DNA of 29,271 nt from Anaeroplasmataceae bacterium (GTDB taxonomy: Bacteria > Bacillota_I > Bacilli_A > Acholeplasmatales > Anaeroplasmataceae). Positions 8,738 through 17,171 of this stretch are shown here, piece by piece. Numbering within the stretch: the stretch's first letter is position 1; every line of letters begins with the position of its first letter. The stretch is taken from assembly GCA_020025015.1 (NCBI GenBank), contig JAHHSV010000017.1:1-29271 (forward strand). The letters run 5' to 3'. The notes under the pieces are model-generated. The model was not told where the DNA came from, did not search any database, and worked only from the letters and a program-made list of their open reading frames with translations. The position numbers and the translations under genes are program-made.

Positions 8738-8773
8738 AATTTTAAATTAGTTAGCAAAAGCTAATTTAAAATT
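8738..8773. repeat. 13-bp perfect inverted repeat in the yneF-ferredoxin intergenic region
   Basis: AATTTTAAATTAG (8738-8750) and its exact complement CTAATTTAAAATT (8761-8773) flank a 10-base spacer. An alternative inner hairpin TTAGC/GCTAA uses part of the same bases. The surrounding stretch 8665-8829 is AT-rich and has no gene that I can see. It may be an operator or a transcription barrier between the divergent promoters. Confidence 0.5.
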
Positions 8774-8829
8774 TTATCATATTTTTCCGGCCTATGCAAC
8801 ATAAAACACTCAAAAAAACCGAAAAATTA

Positions 8830-8858
8830 TAGACATTATTTTTTTTAGATGTTATAAT
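8830..8858 (+). promoter_or_regulatory. Ferredoxin promoter
   Basis: TAGACA (8830-8835), a 17-base spacer, and TATAAT (8853-8858) with TGT before it (extended -10). It is followed by an AAGGAGG ribosome site and the ferredoxin start 32 bases downstream. Confidence 0.75.
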
Positions 8859-8889
8859 TTAGATAGTTTAGACAAGGAGGAAACTAATT

Positions 8890-9060
8890 ATGCCAAGAAA
8901 AGTTACAGATAGTTGTATTCAATGTGGTGCTTGTATCGCTGAATGTCCTGTAGAAGCAATTTCTGAAGGAGATACTCAATCAATTATTGATCCTAGCGTA
9001 TGTATCGACTGTGGAGCTTGTGAAGCAGCTTGTCCAGTTAGTGCTATTGTTGAAGAATAA
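8890..9060 (+). CDS. 2[4Fe-4S] ferredoxin
   Basis: A 56-residue clostridial-type ferredoxin, an electron carrier. Two CxxCxxCxxxCP motifs are complete: Cys9, 12, 15, 19 and Cys38, 41, 44, 48, enough to bind two [4Fe-4S] clusters in the usual crossed arrangement. There is an internal repeat (CIQCGACIAECPVEAI and CIDCGACEAACPVSAI). The gene has a strong AAGGAGG site nine bases upstream, its own promoter and its own terminator, so it is monocistronic and probably highly expressed. It converges on a flavodiiron gene, a plausible redox client. Confidence 0.95.
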   Translation: MPRKVTDSCIQCGACIAECPVEAISEGDTQSIIDPSVCIDCGACEAACPVSAIVEE

Positions 9061-9072
9061 TTTCTTTAAAAT

Positions 9073-9099
9073 AAAAAAAGACCCTCGAGGTCTTTTTTT
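9073..9099. terminator. Bidirectional terminator between ferredoxin and flavodiiron genes
   Basis: AAAAAAAGACC (9073-9083) pairs with GGTCTTTTTTT (9089-9099) around a 5-base loop. The A and T flanks give a T tract on either strand, so it serves both convergent genes. Confidence 0.9.
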
Positions 9100-9106
9100 A
9101 TTTGTC

Positions 9107-10306
9107 TTATTCTTCGATTGATGCCTTAAGCGCTTCAGCTAAAGTATCTAATTCATCTATATTACTATCACTTAAGCTTGATTTAATAGTTACCTTAGAC
9201 TCTAAAATAATACTATTCCTTAAATTTTCTAAATAAGAAGCTAAAATTTTACCACACGTTGCGCACCAGGTGCCATTTTCTACTATCGCAAAGGTTTTAT
9301 TAGAAACATTTAAGTTTTCCATTTGCACTAATAAGGAATTTAAATTAGGATACATTGCATTATTATAGGTTGGAGCTAAAAATACAACGTGGCTTACTCT
9401 AAAGATTTCACTAATTAAATAAGTCTTATCTGTTAATGATACATCATAAGCCTTAATATTTTTTAAGCCCTTTTTAGCAAGCATATTTGCTAAAATATTA
9501 GCTGCTTCTTCTGTATTACCATACATAGATGCATAAATTAATACTACTTCCTTATCAATTGCCTCATAGCTTGCTAGTTTTTTATACATATTTAAAATAG
9601 CACTAAAATCATTACGCCATAAATAGCCATGAAGTGGACATAAATAATTTAGCTCTAGGCCCTCTAGCTTTTTGAAAGCATTTAAAACATTTTGACCATA
9701 CTTACCAACAATATTAGTATAGTAGCGTCTTGCTTCATTTAAATAATTAGGCTCATTTACCTCATCATAGAATAAATTACCTGATAATGCTCCAAATGAA
9801 CCAAAGGCATCAGCTGTAAATAAGGTACCAGTTGTAGCCTCATAGGTAAACATTACCTCAGGCCAATGAACAAATGGCGCCAAAATAAACTTAAGCATAT
9901 GCTTTCCAAGATCTAAGGTATCATTTTCCTTCACAACTAGCTTATTTTTAATTTCAAAGCCAAAAAATTGACCTAGCATCTTAAATACTGCTAGATTACT
10001 TACAATTGTTAGATCTGGATATCTTAATAAAACCTCTTCAATTGCTGCACAATGATCAGGCTCCATATGCTGAACAACTAAATAATCTAAGTTTCTTCCT
10101 GCTAGGGCATCCTTAATATTTGCTAAAAATTCACGTGTAAAATCAAATTCAACTGTATCCATTAAACAAGTCTTATCGTCTAAAAATAAATAAGAATTGT
10201 AGCTTACACCATTACTAATAGGAATATATTTTTCAAAAAGAGTAGTCTTTCTATCGTTAACACCAACGTAGGCTAAACCCTCATAAATTTCATTAACAAA
10301 TTTCAT
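9107..10306 (-). CDS. fprA: Flavodiiron protein (A-type flavoprotein)
   Basis: A cytoplasmic O2- and/or NO-reducing enzyme of 399 residues. The N-terminal metallo-beta-lactamase domain carries the diiron ligands His80, Glu82, Asp84 and His85 (HMEPDH), His147, Asp166 and His226 (PLHGYLWR). A C-terminal flavodoxin domain starts near residue 253, with FMN loop YASMYGNTEEAA, then APTYNNAMYP and ENGTWCATCGK. There is no rubredoxin or flavin-reductase extension, so it is class A and needs a separate electron donor. The neighbouring ferredoxin is one possibility; rubredoxin is the usual partner. Start ATG follows a GGTGA site, with promoter at 10326-10354. The choice between O2 and NO as substrate cannot be made here. 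Confidence 0.93.
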   Translation of the reverse strand: MKFVNEIYEGLAYVGVNDRKTTLFEKYIPISNGVSYNSYLFLDDKTCLMDTVEFDFTREFLANIKDALAGRNLDYLVVQHMEPDHCAAIEEVLLRYPDLTIVSNLAVFKMLGQFFGFEIKNKLVVKENDTLDLGKHMLKFILAPFVHWPEVMFTYEATTGTLFTADAFGSFGALSGNLFYDEVNEPNYLNEARRYYTNIVGKYGQNVLNAFKKLEGLELNYLCPLHGYLWRNDFSAILNMYKKLASYEAIDKEVVLIYASMYGNTEEAANILANMLAKKGLKNIKAYDVSLTDKTYLISEIFRVSHVVFLAPTYNNAMYPNLNSLLVQMENLNVSNKTFAIVENGTWCATCGKILASYLENLRNSIILESKVTIKSSLSDSNIDELDTLAEALKASIEE

Positions 10307-10325
10307 TTTATCACCTTCAGTCGCT

Positions 10326-10354
10326 ATTATAAAATAATTGCCTTAAAATTACAA
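10326..10354 (-). promoter_or_regulatory. Flavodiiron gene promoter
   Basis: On the minus strand: TTGTAA (10354-10349), a 17-base spacer, and TATAAT (10331-10326), 20 bases before the ATG. Confidence 0.75.
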
Positions 10355-10370
10355 ATAATTAGACTAACAA

Positions 10371-11051
10371 TTATAGATAATCTAGCAATAAATTATTTTC
10401 TAAAAACGAAAAATATTTAGTACTACTAACGATTATATGGTCAACTAGATTTATTCCTAGGCTATCAAGGCTTCTTTTTAAATCTAATGTCGCTCTTTTA
10501 TCACCCTCTGATGGACTTACATCCCCACTTGGATGATTATGAACTATAAATAAGCCATAGGCCTTATAACGTAAAAACATCTCAATTATCTTCAAATAAT
10601 CTAAATTAACCTTTGCTACATCACCATCAGCTAAGATTATTTTCTTTATTAGCCGACATTTACTATCAACTAACAATAAAAACAAACGCTCATGCTTAAG
10701 ATATATTATATCCTCCTTAACTATTTCAAAGACACTTTTGGCATTTATTATTTGTATTTTATCTAAATCTACCCTTACAGCTCTTTTAGCAAGCTCAAAG
10801 GAGGCAAGAATCTTAGAAGCCTTAGCCCTTTTAATACCCGGAAATTCAATAAGCTCCTCATAGGTTAAATTAATCAATTCCTCGATAGGATATTTAGCAA
10901 GAATTAGATTAGCAAGCTCGATTGCACTTAGCTTTTTTGTTCCGCTTTCAATAATAATTGCTAATAACTCATTATCACCTAGGCTATCCTTACCCTTTAA
11001 AAGCATTTTTTCTCTAGGCCTATCATTTAAATTTATATCCTTTATATTCAC
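10371..11051 (-). CDS. radC: RadC-family JAB/MPN-domain protein
   Basis: A 226-residue RadC protein. The N-terminal part has the conserved DRPREKM segment (residues 10-16) and a helix-hairpin-helix LIEFPGIKRAKASKI (67-81). The C-terminal JAMM metalloprotease-like domain has HNHPSGDVSPSEGD, with His171, His173 and Asp184 as putative zinc ligands. Despite the name, a direct repair function in this family is doubtful. The start is a GTG at 11051, four bases after a GGTGA site; the overlapping ATG is out of frame and stops at once. No clear promoter is visible in the 78 bases after the valS stop, which include the valS terminator. Confidence 0.92.
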   Translation of the reverse strand: MNIKDINLNDRPREKMLLKGKDSLGDNELLAIIIESGTKKLSAIELANLILAKYPIEELINLTYEELIEFPGIKRAKASKILASFELAKRAVRVDLDKIQIINAKSVFEIVKEDIIYLKHERLFLLLVDSKCRLIKKIILADGDVAKVNLDYLKIIEMFLRYKAYGLFIVHNHPSGDVSPSEGDKRATLDLKRSLDSLGINLVDHIIVSSTKYFSFLENNLLLDYL

Positions 11052-11092
11052 ATTATCACCGTTATATATATAGACATAAACTACGATTTTTT

Positions 11093-11122
11093 AAAAAGAA
11101 AAAGGAAGATTTTACCTTCCTT
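11093..11122 (-). terminator. valS terminator
   Basis: On the minus strand AAGGAAG (11122-11116) pairs with CTTCCTT (11108-11102) around a 7-base loop, followed by a T-rich tract. It lies eight bases after the valS stop. Confidence 0.85.
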
Positions 11123-11129
11123 CAATTTA

Positions 11130-13718
11130 TTACATTGCTGCTAAATGCTTTAAAACCTCATTATATTGCTCTTCATATTTAGCAAGCTTCTCTTTTTCAG
11201 CCTCAACCTTTTCAGGCTTTGCCTTTGCTAAGAAGTTTTCATTTGATAGCATATTTCTACTACGCTTTAATTCATTTTCCAAACGAGCCTTATCATCCTC
11301 TAATTGCTTCTTAACCTCTGCTAAATCAACTAAATCTGATTGAGGGATAAAAGCAGTTATATTTTCCATAACGTTTACTAAATAGCCATCAGCACTAAAT
11401 TCCATTAAATAATCAACAGTTGTTGCCTTAGTAAAGCGTTTAATAAAGGCATCTAAATCCTTAAAGCCTTCCTTTAATTTCTCTTGCTTAAACACAAGCT
11501 TTAAGGTAATTGGAGTTGAAGGAGCCTTATTAGCTTCAGCCTTTTGGTTTCTAACCATAGTAATTAAGCTAATTAAATCCTCAACCTCATTTAAAGCCTT
11601 AAGATCATTAAATTCAGGATTTACTTGAGGCCACTTTGAAATCATAATTGATTTTTCATTATGTGGTAATAATTGATAAATTTCTTCAGTAATGAATGGG
11701 ATCATTGGATGTAATAGCTTAATAATTGCCATTAATACGTAATACAATACGCTTCTTGCATTATCCTTAGCGATTTCATCATCACCTTGTAAATCTACCT
11801 TAGAAAGCTCAACATACCAAGAGGCAAAATCATTCCAAACAAAATTATATAAGGTTCTTGCTGCTTCACCAAATTCATACTTATCATAATTTTGATCTAC
11901 ATCAGCAATAACCTGATTTAGCTTAGTTAAAATATACTTAGCAGGACTATTTAAATCCTTAAAATTAATAGGCTTAATATCATCAGTTAAATTAATCATT
12001 ACATAACGACTAATATTCCAAATCTTATTTAAATAATTCCAGCTTGATTCAACCTTAGTTTCATCATAACGTAAGTCTAAGCCTGGAGCACTATTTGTAT
12101 TTAAGAAATAACGTAGGGCATCACAGCCGTATTTCTCAATAACATCAAAAGGATCAACACCATTTCCTAAGGATTTACTCATCTTTCTACCTTGAGAATC
12201 ACGAATTAAACCATGAATTAAAATATCCTTAAATGGAGCCTCATGAGTAAATTCAATACCCTCAAATAGCATTCTAGATACCCAGAAGAAAATAATATCA
12301 TAGCCAGTAACTAAAACATTAGTTGGGTAATATCTTTCTAATAATGGAGTCTTTTCAGGGAAGCCCATAGTCGCAAATGGCCATAAAGCACTACTAAACC
12401 ATGTATCAAGAACATCCTCATCTTGCTTCCAGCCCTCGCCTGGATTTTCAACCTGAACCTTTACCTCATCACCCTTATACCAAGCAGGAATACGATGACC
12501 CCACCATAATTGACGGCTAATGCACCAATCTTGAATATTTTCTAACCAACGCTCTAAAACATGACGATATCTTTCAGGTACAAATTGATATTCCTTATTG
12601 TCTAAAACCTGTTGAGCTAAAACATCCATCTTAACAAACCATTGCTTAGATAAACGAGGTTCAACAACAACACCAGTACGTTCACTATGACCTACGCTAT
12701 GAATCATCTTTTCTGCTTTTACAAACTCATGAGTCATAGTTAAATCCTTAATTAAAGCCTCACGACAAGCAAAACGATCCATACCAGCATACTTACCTGC
12801 CATTTCATTCATAGTACCATCATCGTTCATACATAATGGCATAGGTAAATTATGACGCTTACCAACCTCAAAGTCATTAGGATCATGGGCAGGAGTAACC
12901 TTTACGACACCTGTACCAAACTCACGATCAACATATTCATCAGCAATAACTGGAATAATAGTATCAGTACCAGGAATTCTTACCTTTGCGCCAATAAATT
13001 CCTTAAATCTTTCATCCTCAGGATGAACCATTAAGGCTTGATCGGCAAACATAGTTTCAGGTCTTGTTGTCGCAATTGTTAAATACTTATCTGTTCCAAC
13101 AATTGGATAGTTAATATAGTAGAAAGCACCCTCATCATCCTGATGCTCAACCTCAATATTAGATAAAGCAGTACGAGCCTCACAGTCCCAATTGATAATT
13201 CTTTCGCCTTGGTAAATATAACCTTTTTTGTATAATTCAATAAAGACATAATTTACAGCCTTACTCATTCCTTCATCTAAGGTAAATCTTTCCTTAGAAT
13301 AATCTAATGATAAGCCTAAAGCCTTCCACTGAGCATGAATATGATTTGCATATTCACCCTTCCAGCTCCAAGCCTCCTTTAAGAAAGCCTCTCTACCAAT
13401 ATCATAACGGCTAATGCCTTGTTCCTTTAGCTTTGCATCAACCTTAGCTTGTGTTGCAATACCAGCATGATCCATACCAGGTAACCATAAGGTATCATAG
13501 CCTTGCATTCTTTTTCTTCTTACAATCATATCTGCAATTGAAGTATCCCAAGCATGACCTAGGTGTAATTTACCAGTTACATTAGGTGGGGGTAAAACAA
13601 TTGAAAAAGGTTGCTTAGAGTTATCGCCAGCTTCAAAAAAGCCACCATCTAACCAGAAATCATACTTATTTTCTTCAACCTTTAGATGATCATATTTAGT
13701 ATCTAACAATTTTCCCAT
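11130..13718 (-). CDS. valS: Valyl-tRNA synthetase
   Basis: A class Ia synthetase that charges tRNA-Val, 862 residues. The Rossmann catalytic domain has the HIGH-type motif HLGH (52-55) in PPPNVTGKLHLGHAWD and KMSKS at 512-516. The CP1 editing insertion has ATTRPET (216-222) and GTGVVKVTPAHDPNDF. DTWFSSALWPF near 438-448 is typical. The C-terminus is a charged coiled-coil arm (about 800-862) as in bacterial ValRS. Its ATG overlaps the last 16 bases of the GNAT gene, in a different frame, so the two are translated from one message. Transcription is governed by the upstream valine T-box. Confidence 0.97.
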   Translation of the reverse strand: MGKLLDTKYDHLKVEENKYDFWLDGGFFEAGDNSKQPFSIVLPPPNVTGKLHLGHAWDTSIADMIVRRKRMQGYDTLWLPGMDHAGIATQAKVDAKLKEQGISRYDIGREAFLKEAWSWKGEYANHIHAQWKALGLSLDYSKERFTLDEGMSKAVNYVFIELYKKGYIYQGERIINWDCEARTALSNIEVEHQDDEGAFYYINYPIVGTDKYLTIATTRPETMFADQALMVHPEDERFKEFIGAKVRIPGTDTIIPVIADEYVDREFGTGVVKVTPAHDPNDFEVGKRHNLPMPLCMNDDGTMNEMAGKYAGMDRFACREALIKDLTMTHEFVKAEKMIHSVGHSERTGVVVEPRLSKQWFVKMDVLAQQVLDNKEYQFVPERYRHVLERWLENIQDWCISRQLWWGHRIPAWYKGDEVKVQVENPGEGWKQDEDVLDTWFSSALWPFATMGFPEKTPLLERYYPTNVLVTGYDIIFFWVSRMLFEGIEFTHEAPFKDILIHGLIRDSQGRKMSKSLGNGVDPFDVIEKYGCDALRYFLNTNSAPGLDLRYDETKVESSWNYLNKIWNISRYVMINLTDDIKPINFKDLNSPAKYILTKLNQVIADVDQNYDKYEFGEAARTLYNFVWNDFASWYVELSKVDLQGDDEIAKDNARSVLYYVLMAIIKLLHPMIPFITEEIYQLLPHNEKSIMISKWPQVNPEFNDLKALNEVEDLISLITMVRNQKAEANKAPSTPITLKLVFKQEKLKEGFKDLDAFIKRFTKATTVDYLMEFSADGYLVNVMENITAFIPQSDLVDLAEVKKQLEDDKARLENELKRSRNMLSNENFLAKAKPEKVEAEKEKLAKYEEQYNEVLKHLAAM

Positions 13719-14248
13719 AAATAAATTTTCTCCATAAATTTTTTCTTACTTAATGAATATAAACAAATACTATAAAGCTCCTTTTTATAATCGTAAGCAT
13801 AATTTAATAATGTACCATCATAAGTAAAGCCTAATTTTTCAATCATTTTTTTACTTTGTAAATTATTAATTTCATGCCTAATTTCTAAGTACTGTGCTCC
13901 CATTTCTTTAAATGCATAACAAACAATGAGTCTTATTGCTTCACTGCCATAGCCTAAATGCCAATATTTTTTACCTAAGCTTATACCAATCGTAAAAATG
14001 TTACGAATCTTTCTTATTCCATCATGGTATAAATTAATTGTACCAATGAGCCTATTATTAAGACAAATGGCATAAGTTTCATTATTAAATATTAAGCCTG
14101 TTAATTTAATTTTTGCTGTTTCTAAATTAGAAATTGGCTTGAAGCCTGCTAATCTAGCAACATCCTGATCACTAGCATACGCATAATAATCATCTAAATC
14201 ATTAAAACTCAAATCTCTAATTTTAATTCTTTTACCAATTAACTCCAT
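13703..14248 (-). CDS. GNAT acetyltransferase (RimJ/RimL-like)
   Basis: A 181-residue N-acetyltransferase of the RimJ/RimL type. The beginning, MELIGKRIKIRDLSFND, is the usual first strand of this group. The acetyl-CoA loop is GKKYWHLGYGSEA, followed by the helix RLIVCYAFKEMGA, and the conserved NLQSKKMIEKLGF is near the end. The substrate is unknown; ribosomal proteins or small amines are typical for relatives. An open frame extends upstream to 14338, but that part is the T-box terminator region. The ATG at 14248, after a GAGGT site, gives the family N-terminus. It is the first gene behind the valine T-box and overlaps valS by 16 bases, so its expression should follow valine-tRNA charging. 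Confidence 0.85.
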   Translation of the reverse strand: MELIGKRIKIRDLSFNDLDDYYAYASDQDVARLAGFKPISNLETAKIKLTGLIFNNETYAICLNNRLIGTINLYHDGIRKIRNIFTIGISLGKKYWHLGYGSEAIRLIVCYAFKEMGAQYLEIRHEINNLQSKKMIEKLGFTYDGTLLNYAYDYKKELYSICLYSLSKKKFMEKIYLWENC

Positions 14249-14260
14249 ATATACCTCAAT

Positions 14261-14485
14261 AAAAAAAGCCCTTGGAAAATCCAAGGGCGAATATATTCGT
14301 GGTACCACCTTAGTTCTAGTAATAAAACTAGCACTCAAAACCTTAACGCGGCAAACGTTATAAACTACTCAAGTTCATCTATAATGCTCCAAGACTACCT
14401 TTAATTTAGTAATATAGATATTTTCACCACGCATATCCTCTCTAAAATAATTAACTAAATCTACTCTTCTTTTCATTGCACTATA
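14261..14485 (-). ncRNA. Valine T-box leader riboswitch
   Basis: A tRNA-sensing leader on the minus strand. The conserved T-box AAGGTGGTACCACG lies at 14311-14298. The terminator stem GCCCTTGG/CCAAGGGC (14288-14268) is followed by seven T. Stem I is visible: ATTTAGT pairs with ACTAAAT above the specifier loop, AAGA with TCTT below it, with the AGTA-type S-turn element on the 5' side. The specifier loop's 3' side reads GTA (14398-14396) followed by G, a valine codon matching tRNA-Val(UAC). Uncharged tRNA-Val is expected to stabilise the antiterminator and turn on the GNAT gene and valS. Confidence 0.93.
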
Positions 14486-14514
14486 ATGATATTAAAAATA
14501 TAGATATTTGTCAA
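14486..14514 (-). promoter_or_regulatory. Promoter of the T-box-GNAT-valS unit
   Basis: On the minus strand: a perfect TTGACA (14514-14509), a 17-base spacer, and TATCAT (14491-14486). The -35 begins only five bases after the stop of the preceding ABC permease gene, with no terminator in between, so permease transcripts may run into the leader. Confidence 0.85.
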
Positions 14515-14518
14515 GTAA

Positions 14519-17167
14519 TTATTCAATAGCCTTTAATGATTCAACCATTGAAATACGCTTGTAATGTGGAATAAAGCATAAATCTACTACTATCGCAAAG
14601 CCTAAGGTTATTAGAATTGTATAGACATAGCTTTGCCATAAAATATAACGACCTGCAAAAATACCAGTTGTATCAATAACCATCGCTATAAATTGATGCA
14701 ATCCATAACCAACACCAATACCAACGCCAATTCCTAATAATGTTAAAATGAATGTCTCTCGACTTATATAGCCATGAACCTCATTTGTATTATAGCCTAA
14801 GACCTTAAGGGTTGCGATTTCACGTTCACGCTCACTTATATTAATATTCATTAAATTAAATATTACAACTAAAGCTAAAATTGCAGCAAACATAATTACA
14901 ACTGCACAAATTAAATTCATATTATTAACAAGGGTTTCATAGGCACTTGATACTGCACTTGTAAACTGAACTGCTTCAATTTGATCAAGCTTCAATAATC
15001 TTTCACCTAGGGCTTGCTCCTCGGCTGCATCTAGTTTTAAGGTGTTACATATTAAATAGTTAGCCTTTAGGGTGTTAGCATCCTCTATATTGTCTCTACC
15101 TATAAAATAGTAATTATCAACATAGTTTTCACAAATATTAGTAATAGTTAAATTTAGCTCCTTATCAACCAAACGAGTTTCTGTTTTACCCTCCTCTTCA
15201 GTTGGGAAGGCTTCAAGCACATGGTATTTATAAGTAACAGTATCACCAATATTTAAATTAAATCCTCTTGCAATTTGCTCAGAAATTACAAAATCAGAGC
15301 CTGTAAAGGTAAATTTATGCTGTCCACGATCATGGAAGTTAACGTAGTTATTTAAATTATCATCACCAACTAAGACCTTTACTAAATAATCATCTTTTGT
15401 AAACTCATCATAATATATACTATAGGAATCAGTTATCTTTTCATCCTCTATTGCCATACTAGGGTCACTTGTCTTAATAAGCATATCATAGGTTACTAAA
15501 TCATTAAATTGACGAACACCGATTGCATCAATTGAATTCTTTAAACCAAAGGCGACTAAAACAAGCGAAGCACAACCACCAACACCTATTAGCATCATTA
15601 ATAAATTTCGCTTATAACGAATCATATTTCTGATGGTTGATTTATATTTAAAGCTTAGGTGATTCCAAATAAACTTAATTTTTTCTAATAAGATACGCTT
15701 TCCAGCAGGTGGAGCCTTAGGCACTAATAAGGAAGCTGGAGTTTCCTTTAAAGAGCTTCTTAGAGTTAAAACAATAACTAAAATAATTAATGCTATCATT
15801 ACTAATACCGCAATTGAGATAAATAATGCGTTATAGGTAATGATTAATGGCTGTAAATGACAGGTTGTCTTATACGCCTCATAAATTACCTTAGGAATCA
15901 AGGCTATACCTAAAGCTATACCAAGTAAGCTACCTAAGGAAGCGGCTAAAACACCGTATACTAAATATCTTACAGAAACCTTAAAACGACTGAAGCCTAA
16001 GCCTCTTAATGTACCAATAGTACTTCTTTCCTCATAAATTAACCTACGTAAAGATGTTAAGGTTACTAATGATGTAATAATAAAGAAGAAAATTGGGAAG
16101 ACTAATGCTATATCTGATATCTTTTGGACATACATATCAAATAGCTTCATGCTTAAATTATCTAGACGATTAAAGGTCATTAGGTCAAATTCAGTTTCGG
16201 CATTAAATTTATCAATTGCATCCGTAAGCTGTTGCTTAAGGGCTGGCATAGTATCTATTGTACTAGCAATTGTATCATAGTCAAAGGTTGCAAAAACCTT
16301 CTCACCACGATAGTATTTACCCTCAACTAAAGGTACTTCCTCCTTTGGAACCAAGCCTTCTAGCATTTTAATTGCCATTTGGTCCTTGATGACTGTTTCC
16401 ATTCCTTTTTTATTAGAAGCAATAAATTCATCCTCTTTTTCCTTATTATCCATTAGCTTAACTAATTCATCAGTCTTATTTTTAATGGAATCAGAAAAAG
16501 CATTTCCTTCAAGGCCAAAATAGCAATAAACATTAGTATATAAATGCTTTTGATGCTTGTAATCTGTTGGATACTTTTCCGTAATAGGTAAATAAATAAC
16601 CATATCAAGCGCAGCCTGAAGCTGATCTGAATTATATCTTTCCTTCATTAAATACCAAGGGTTATATACGATACCTGAAACAGTATATTCCTTATCATTA
16701 ACGATTAACTTAGTACCGATTTCAGGGGCCTTTAAATAATTTCCAGCCTGCTCTACTACTATTTCCGTTGAATCCTTAGGAAATTCACCCTCAACTAATT
16801 TATAAATATCTTGGCTTTCATGACTATCCTCATAAACTACTTTAGTTAATAGCCTTTCCTCAGAATCCGCAACTTTAACATATTCATCAACCTCATAGCT
16901 AGCTCTAATTTCCTTTAAGCCCTCTTCACTATAGGTATTTTTAATTAATTCAATATCATCATCTAAAAAACCAGTTTTACTTCTTAAAAAGACCTCACTA
17001 GTTTTTTGCTCCTCAATAAAATTACTAGCTGTTGCCTTTAAATCAGGAGCTACTGAAAACAATCCTACTAAGAAACCAACTCCTAGCATAACAATTAGCA
17101 CGATTGTTATAAAGCGAGATAAATTAGACTTAATTAGCTTAAATATACTCTTAATATAAACTTTCAT
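14519..17167 (-). CDS. ABC transporter permease, FtsX/MacB type
   Basis: An 882-residue permease with two FtsX-like repeats. One N-terminal membrane helix (about 14-36) is followed by a large extracytoplasmic domain to about 345. Three helices follow (about 350-375, 403-428, 452-475), then a second half starting with a helix near 527-547. A second extracytoplasmic domain extends to about 755, and three final helices end the protein. Both repeats contain the SxREREIATLKxLGY or YEERSTIGTLRGLGF segment that couples to the ATPase. The architecture matches lipoprotein-release, peptide-export or bacitracin-type permeases; the substrate is unknown. It starts four bases after the ATPase gene stop. 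Confidence 0.9.
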   Translation of the reverse strand: MKVYIKSIFKLIKSNLSRFITIVLIVMLGVGFLVGLFSVAPDLKATASNFIEEQKTSEVFLRSKTGFLDDDIELIKNTYSEEGLKEIRASYEVDEYVKVADSEERLLTKVVYEDSHESQDIYKLVEGEFPKDSTEIVVEQAGNYLKAPEIGTKLIVNDKEYTVSGIVYNPWYLMKERYNSDQLQAALDMVIYLPITEKYPTDYKHQKHLYTNVYCYFGLEGNAFSDSIKNKTDELVKLMDNKEKEDEFIASNKKGMETVIKDQMAIKMLEGLVPKEEVPLVEGKYYRGEKVFATFDYDTIASTIDTMPALKQQLTDAIDKFNAETEFDLMTFNRLDNLSMKLFDMYVQKISDIALVFPIFFFIITSLVTLTSLRRLIYEERSTIGTLRGLGFSRFKVSVRYLVYGVLAASLGSLLGIALGIALIPKVIYEAYKTTCHLQPLIITYNALFISIAVLVMIALIILVIVLTLRSSLKETPASLLVPKAPPAGKRILLEKIKFIWNHLSFKYKSTIRNMIRYKRNLLMMLIGVGGCASLVLVAFGLKNSIDAIGVRQFNDLVTYDMLIKTSDPSMAIEDEKITDSYSIYYDEFTKDDYLVKVLVGDDNLNNYVNFHDRGQHKFTFTGSDFVISEQIARGFNLNIGDTVTYKYHVLEAFPTEEEGKTETRLVDKELNLTITNICENYVDNYYFIGRDNIEDANTLKANYLICNTLKLDAAEEQALGERLLKLDQIEAVQFTSAVSSAYETLVNNMNLICAVVIMFAAILALVVIFNLMNINISEREREIATLKVLGYNTNEVHGYISRETFILTLLGIGVGIGVGYGLHQFIAMVIDTTGIFAGRYILWQSYVYTILITLGFAIVVDLCFIPHYKRISMVESLKAIE

Positions 17168-17171
17168 AAAA

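Noticed and set aside
10371..11051. AGG recoded to methionine, as in some uncultured Bacilli
   Set aside because: AGG encodes the conserved arginine of the RadC DRPREK motif, so it is arginine here.
13703..14338. Longer GNAT protein starting at 14338
   Set aside because: The extra 30 residues are the T-box motif and terminator read as protein; the ATG at 14248 has a ribosome site and the family N-terminus.
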